Origin: CAYOLL01 sp964404765 [NCBI: uncultured Gemmatimonadota bacterium] | GTDB taxonomy: Bacteria; 4572-55 | Length of the DNA: 17,719 nt | NCBI GenBank assembly: GCA_964404765.1 | Contig: CAYOLL010000127.1 | Span: 1-17,719 of the forward strand | Direction of reading: 5' to 3' | In this document: piece after piece, positions 15,032 through 17,719 of the stretch | Layout: each line of letters opens with the position of its first letter | Numbering within the stretch: position 1 is the stretch's first letter | Made by a program: the position numbers and the translations under genes | Notes under the pieces: generated by a model | What the model saw: the letters and a program-made list of their open reading frames with translations, nothing else | What the model was told of the DNA's origin: nothing | The model's database searches: none

Positions 15032-15131
15032 AAGTCAAATCTTTGCTCTTTGAACAAAAATTTGAGACAAGATATGACATTTCTTGAAGAAATGTCATAT
15101 CTCCTTTTGGTTCCGGCTTGTCCGGGTTAGG
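15032..15131. repeat. Hairpin element family B, copy 2 (inverted)
   Basis: This is the reverse-complement copy of 10676-10776. The 15-bp palindromic core (about 15066-15098) is identical apart from orientation of the loop. The flanks AAGTCAAATCTTTGCT and CCGGCTTGTCCGGGTTAGG match; the AT-rich part between core and outer flank has diverged. It lies between the nth stop and the ykgJ-like start. Confidence 0.85.
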
Positions 15132-15135
15132 CTAA

Positions 15136-15170
15136 AGGCTGTTAGGCGTTGTACCTTCAGCCTACAGCCT
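15136..15170 (-). terminator. Hairpin at the nth stop codon
   Basis: AGGCTGTTAGGC (15136-15147) pairs with GCCTACAGCCT (15160-15170), 11 pairs with one bulge. It touches the nth stop codon (15169-15171). The tract after it on the minus strand is only TTTAG, so it is a weak terminator at best. It may instead be a repeat fragment or an mRNA 3'-end stabiliser. Confidence 0.4.
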
Positions 15171-15816
15171 ATCTATCTTCATTTTTTTGCCCGGTCGGAC
15201 AAATGTCCAGCAGAACACATAAGCGGCATTTGGGGCGGCGGGCAATACAGGTTTTGCGGCCATGCAAAATCAGATCATGCGAGAAAACGGTCCAATACTC
15301 CTGCGGAACTAACTGCATCAAATCCTGCTCAATCTTGACCGGATTTTCCTGCTTCGTCAAACCCAGAAGCCGGCTGATGCGCGTTACATGCGTATCAACC
15401 ACAATGCCGATATTCAGTCCAAAGATATTCCCCAGCACGACATTTGCCGTTTTGCGAGCCACGCCGGGCAGAGCGACCAACTCTTCCATGGTAGCGGGCA
15501 CTTGCCCGCCATGCTTTTCCAGCAGCAACCGGCAGCAATTTTGGATATTCCGGGCCTTGTTGCGATAAAAGCCGGTGGAATGCACTGCCTGCTCCAGTTC
15601 GAGCGGATCGGCTTCGGCAAAAGCTTTGGCATCCGGATATTTTTGGAAAAGTCCGGGCGTCACCCGGTTGACCCGCTCATCGGTGCATTGAGCCGACAAA
15701 ATCGTGGCGATGAGCAATTCCAGCGGGTTGCGATGATGCAATGCACATTGGGCGTTCGGAAACTCGTGACCTAATCGCTCGATGATGGTGAGGGTGCGGG
15801 TTTGCAGTTTAGTCAT
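15169..15816 (-). CDS. nth: Endonuclease III (DNA glycosylase/AP lyase)
   Basis: This 215-residue protein, of normal length, removes oxidised pyrimidines in base-excision repair. The helix-hairpin-helix LPGVARKTANVVLG (116-129) holds the catalytic lysine K122, and VDTHVTRISRLLGL (140-153) holds the catalytic aspartate D141. The C-terminal [4Fe-4S] loop has the exact C-x6-C-x2-C-x5-C spacing (C190, C197, C200, C206). The ATG shares a base with the stop of the small upstream gene (TAATG, 15814-15818), pointing to one transcript and coupled translation. Confidence 0.95.
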   Translation of the reverse strand: MTKLQTRTLTIIERLGHEFPNAQCALHHRNPLELLIATILSAQCTDERVNRVTPGLFQKYPDAKAFAEADPLELEQAVHSTGFYRNKARNIQNCCRLLLEKHGGQVPATMEELVALPGVARKTANVVLGNIFGLNIGIVVDTHVTRISRLLGLTKQENPVKIEQDLMQLVPQEYWTVFSHDLILHGRKTCIARRPKCRLCVLLDICPTGQKNEDR

Positions 15817-16012
15817 TATCCGGCCACCGGTTTTAGCTTATCAAATCGCGACGCAAGTTCCTTGAATAATTTGATCAAATACAACCATTCTCTCCAATCG
15901 TTATGGCTTCAACTGTGTCGGGCACATTTTCGGCAAATTGTTCGAAAGATTGCCGATTGCAGGCTTCATAAGCGCTGATTTCTCGTCGGATATCGTCCAG
16001 ATGATTTTGCAT
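15816..16012 (-). pseudogene. Small unrecognised gene upstream of nth, with a -1 base frameshift
   Basis: ATG at 16012 has AAAGGA eight bases upstream and opens a frame (MQNHLDDIRREISAYEACN...) that stops after 46 codons. The -1 frame continues SHNDWREWLYLIKLFKELAS (codons 36-55) and then RFDKLKPVAG, and ends in TAA sharing its last A with the nth ATG. Adding one A to the GAAG near residue 35 joins both into exactly 65 residues, rich in W, E and K and probably helical. Neither half matches a family I know. The good SD and the TAATG junction argue the joined form is or was a real gene. The upstream frame stays open to a stop near 16096, so a longer original gene is possible. Confidence 0.55.
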
Positions 16013-16368
16013 GAGAGTTTTCCTTTCGATAGCTTCCAACTCCACCTCAATGGATGGAAACGACCGCCATAAGATAGAACATCCTGAATTTTATTTCCAC
16101 ATAAAAATCCGCTTGATAACCCGGGGGCAGACTGTGTATAATTGGCGTCGATTTCAGCATGCGTGAAGTCGAGAGAATAATTGATGAGAATACTGTAAGA
16201 TCATCAAACGAAGAAGACGTTTTTTTATTGCTCATCACTGCATGTCCATACTATCAGGCCGAAAAGATGCAAAAAATATACAGATGTTCTGCCCTTAATA
16301 GGTCGAATCACCTCGCCGATAAACCGCTAACACCCTGAAATAAAAGGCGTTACGCGCTTTACAAATTT
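16013..16368. other. Intergenic region between the small gene and the sigma-54 promoter
   Basis: I see no supported gene. A 63-codon minus-strand frame (16047-16238) has no Shine-Dalgarno and no recognisable family. Short stretches in two other minus-strand frames just downstream (for example IEVELEAIERKTLM, in frame with the small gene) read like protein, so this may be the decayed 5' part of that gene. Confidence 0.4.
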
Positions 16369-16384
16369 TGGCACAACTGTTGCA
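16369..16384 (+). promoter_or_regulatory. Sigma-54 (RpoN) promoter
   Basis: TGGCACAACTGTTGCA matches the sigma-54 consensus TGGCAC-N5-TTGCW at every defined position, with the GG (16370-16371) and GC (16382-16383) elements separated by the required 10 bp. Transcription should start near 16394-16396. Promoters of this class need an activator ATPase; I could not identify a clear upstream activator palindrome. It points to a region without an ORF, followed by a terminal hairpin. Confidence 0.8.
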
Positions 16385-16394
16385 TATAAACAGG

Positions 16395-16510
16395 TGTCTC
16401 CTTGAGGCAAGCGATACGCAAGGCTCATCGAAACATCTTCCTCCTCCTTCTCATCCCCTGTGTTTCTGGAGCGCCCCCCACGCTTCAGAAGCCGGGGGAT
16501 TCTTATTTTC
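16395..16510 (+). ncRNA. Candidate sigma-54-dependent small RNA
   Basis: About 115 nt lie between the sigma-54 start and a hairpin followed by a T-rich tract (ATTCTTATTTT, 16499-16509). No ATG occurs in it; the only GTG near the start runs into TGA after two codons. Three parts are visible: a 5' weak hairpin (TGAG ... CTCA around 16404-16427), a single-stranded pyrimidine tract CTTCCTCCTCCTTCTC (16437-16452), and a 3' structure. In the last, TTCTGGAGCG (16464-16473) pairs with CGCTTCAGAA (16481-16490), and its C-loop (16474-16479) is complementary to GGGGG (16494-16498). The CCUCCUCCUU tract is complementary to Shine-Dalgarno sequences, a property of many regulatory RNAs. This is an inference; no expression data are available. 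It could instead be the leader of the transporter gene. Confidence 0.5.
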
Positions 16511-16517
16511 CGGCATA

Positions 16518-16554
16518 AAATAAAATCCCAACCGATTTGGCCGGGATTTTATTT
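16518..16554. terminator. Bidirectional hairpin terminator
   Basis: AAATAAAATCCC (16518-16529) and GGGATTTTATTT (16543-16554) form a perfect 12-bp stem with a 13-nt loop. The lower half is A/T, so a U-rich 3' arm exists on either strand. It separates the sigma-54 transcript from the transporter gene at 16664, implying that the transporter has its own promoter in 16555-16650. I could not identify that promoter convincingly. Confidence 0.65.
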
Positions 16555-16663
16555 ATTATCCGGTTAAAATATTTGTAGCCATTTGATAGCAGACGTTGTA
16601 TCATTTCCGCCCGTTGTAGTTCTCACTAACCTATTACCCCAACTAAAGTAAAGGAGAGCCTTT

Positions 16664-17719
16664 GTGAGCGAAGAAAAAGCCGTTGCTGACCAAGCGCCCC
16701 CTGCATCAGGGCGTAAATTTCTGGGCATAGAGCCGATTAAGGTTGTCTTTGCTATGGAGTACGTGCTGCAAGGATTAGCTAATCCGTTTCAAGGCATTAC
16801 GTACCAGCCTTTTTTTAAACACTTTCGGTTTGATTATGGGCTGTCAGAGTCTATGACCCAACAGTATTTTTCAAAGTCATACTTAGCCTGGAGTTTTAAG
16901 CCTGTTCTGGGCTTTTTAATCGACGCCTATGGTAAAACTAAAGTTATTCTCATTTTTTTGCTGGCGATGGCCTCGCTCTTCTTTTTTGGAACTCCGTTCC
17001 TGGATAAAGGGCCGACAATGTTTTTCTGGGCCATGTTTGCCCTGTCTATTTTTCTGGCGGCAACCGACGTTGCGGTCGACCGGGCTACGGTTGTGGCCGG
17101 CGACGAAGAATCCAAAAGCACCGGTAAATCTAAAGCAGCGACAGTTGGTTTAAATCAATCTATTTGTTGGGCGGCTATCTATGGAACAAGCATTTTGGCG
17201 GCAGCCTTTGGCGGTTGGATTGCCGATAATGCCAATTTTCACGTGATGATGGTTCTATTGGGCTTAGCGCCTTTATCCGTTTTAGTCGTTGTGTTGTTTC
17301 TGCCTAAAGATCAGGCTGCGCCGATTCCTTTACTGGATTCGATCAAAAATTTTTGGCACGGACTCAATACCGGTCCAATCTTGTGGATCATCGTCTTTTA
17401 TTTCATATTTCATTTTCAACCTCAGGCCGGCGCTTTATGGACAAACTATCTGGTTGAAACTTTGAAGTTTTCCCAGACCGAAGTCGGTTATGGTGACGCC
17501 GCGGCCAATTTCGGTAATTTGCTCGGCGTGCTGTTATTTGTCCGTTATGGTATCCGCTGGCAAGATGCTTTTGGGCTCAGAAGGTTGTTTCATATCTTTA
17601 TTATTGCCAGTGTGGGTGTTAATTTAACCCAGTATTTGTTAGTCGATCCGCTATTTACCCGTATTTGTGATGGCCTGACGCCGGCCCTTTCTTTTCTGGA
17701 GCCAGGCACCGTCCGCCTG
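16664..17719 (+). CDS. BT1/folate-biopterin-type MFS transporter, partial
   Basis: Translation starts at GTG 16664, preceded by AAAGGAGAG eight bases upstream, and is open to the window edge (352 codons, 3' end missing). After a short polar N-terminus (MSEEKAVADQ) come about eight hydrophobic segments. GITYQPFFKHFRFDYGLS (about 44-61) and SWSFKPVLGFLID-like (about 75-87, AWSFKPVLGFLIDAYGKTK) are typical of the BT1 family (PF03092), in which the F/W-K-P-x-x-G-x-x-x-D motif ends the second helix. Also family-like is DVAVDRATV (about 136-144), in the position of the DxxxD motif of BT1 proteins. Family members carry folates or biopterin in protozoa, plants and cyanobacteria. The substrate in bacteria of this type is not established. 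Family-level call good, substrate unknown. Confidence 0.75.
   Translation, partial: MSEEKAVADQAPPASGRKFLGIEPIKVVFAMEYVLQGLANPFQGITYQPFFKHFRFDYGLSESMTQQYFSKSYLAWSFKPVLGFLIDAYGKTKVILIFLLAMASLFFFGTPFLDKGPTMFFWAMFALSIFLAATDVAVDRATVVAGDEESKSTGKSKAATVGLNQSICWAAIYGTSILAAAFGGWIADNANFHVMMVLLGLAPLSVLVVVLFLPKDQAAPIPLLDSIKNFWHGLNTGPILWIIVFYFIFHFQPQAGALWTNYLVETLKFSQTEVGYGDAAANFGNLLGVLLFVRYGIRWQDAFGLRRLFHIFIIASVGVNLTQYLLVDPLFTRICDGLTPALSFLEPGTVRL

Noticed and set aside
16047-16238. 63-codon minus-strand frame
   Set aside because: No SD and unusual composition; protein-like signals in the area lie in other frames. Kept only as a possible decayed 5' part of the small gene.
1-17719. tRNA or rRNA genes
   Set aside because: I found no cloverleaf with a GGTTCGAATCC-type T-arm and no rRNA-like stretch on either strand by reading; a covariance scan would be decisive.

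Overview
The window (17.7 kb, moderate GC) is chromosomal DNA from a Gram-negative-type bacterium with respiratory metabolism. It has exported multiheme cytochromes, a Tat-exported iron-sulfur protein, a signal-peptide protein and a canonical sigma-54 promoter. I cannot fix the phylum from sequence alone. The gene set and the many short palindromic intergenic repeats fit an uncultured lineage such as the FCB/KSB1-Calditrichota area, but this is a guess.

Layout. 1-1507 (minus): the 5' part of an AAA-ATPase-like/PD-(D/E)XK protein, cut by the window edge. 1559-2317 (minus): an antitoxin-like gene and a PIN-domain toxin gene. They share a clear sigma-70-type promoter at 2375-2403, and the toxin is split by a -1 frameshift exactly at an A AAA AAG heptamer. 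2318-3024: no gene; it holds repeat copy 1 (2545-2738) and a large imperfect palindrome. 3025-5378 (minus): a two-gene operon, a cytoplasmic GH13 amylase translationally coupled to a XerC-type tyrosine recombinase. It is flanked on its upstream side by repeat copy 2 (5404-5579). 5793-5831: a rho-independent terminator. 5879-8619 (minus): a tightly packed three-gene electron-transfer operon (membrane-anchored octaheme cytochrome c, Tat-exported four-cluster ferredoxin, NrfD-type quinol-reacting membrane subunit) without a catalytic molybdoenzyme. 8756-8907: a MITE-like element with terminal inverted repeats. 9059-10216 (plus): a SAM methyltransferase, converging on a GtrA-like flippase gene and a GT39-type glycosyltransferase (10213-12342, minus). 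These three are probably cell-envelope glycan functions. 12514-13539 (minus): aldo/keto reductase. 13764-14351 (plus): small exported protein. 14356-15006 (minus): YkgJ-type cysteine-cluster protein. 15169-15816 (minus): endonuclease III. 15816-16012 (minus): a small unrecognised gene, frameshifted and abutting nth. 16369-16510 (plus): a sigma-54 promoter followed by a probable non-coding RNA with anti-Shine-Dalgarno tracts and a GC-rich terminal structure. 16664-end (plus): a BT1/MFS-type transporter, cut by the window edge.

Three unrelated families of short palindromic or TIR-bounded elements occupy the intergenic spaces. Two families have two copies each here: direct copies flank the amylase-xerC operon, and inverted copies (10676-10776, 15032-15131) flank a 4.3 kb segment. 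The most interesting observations are the candidate sigma-54-dependent small RNA, the PIN toxin split at a classic slippery heptamer, and the repeats that sit at gene starts and apparently supply expression signals.
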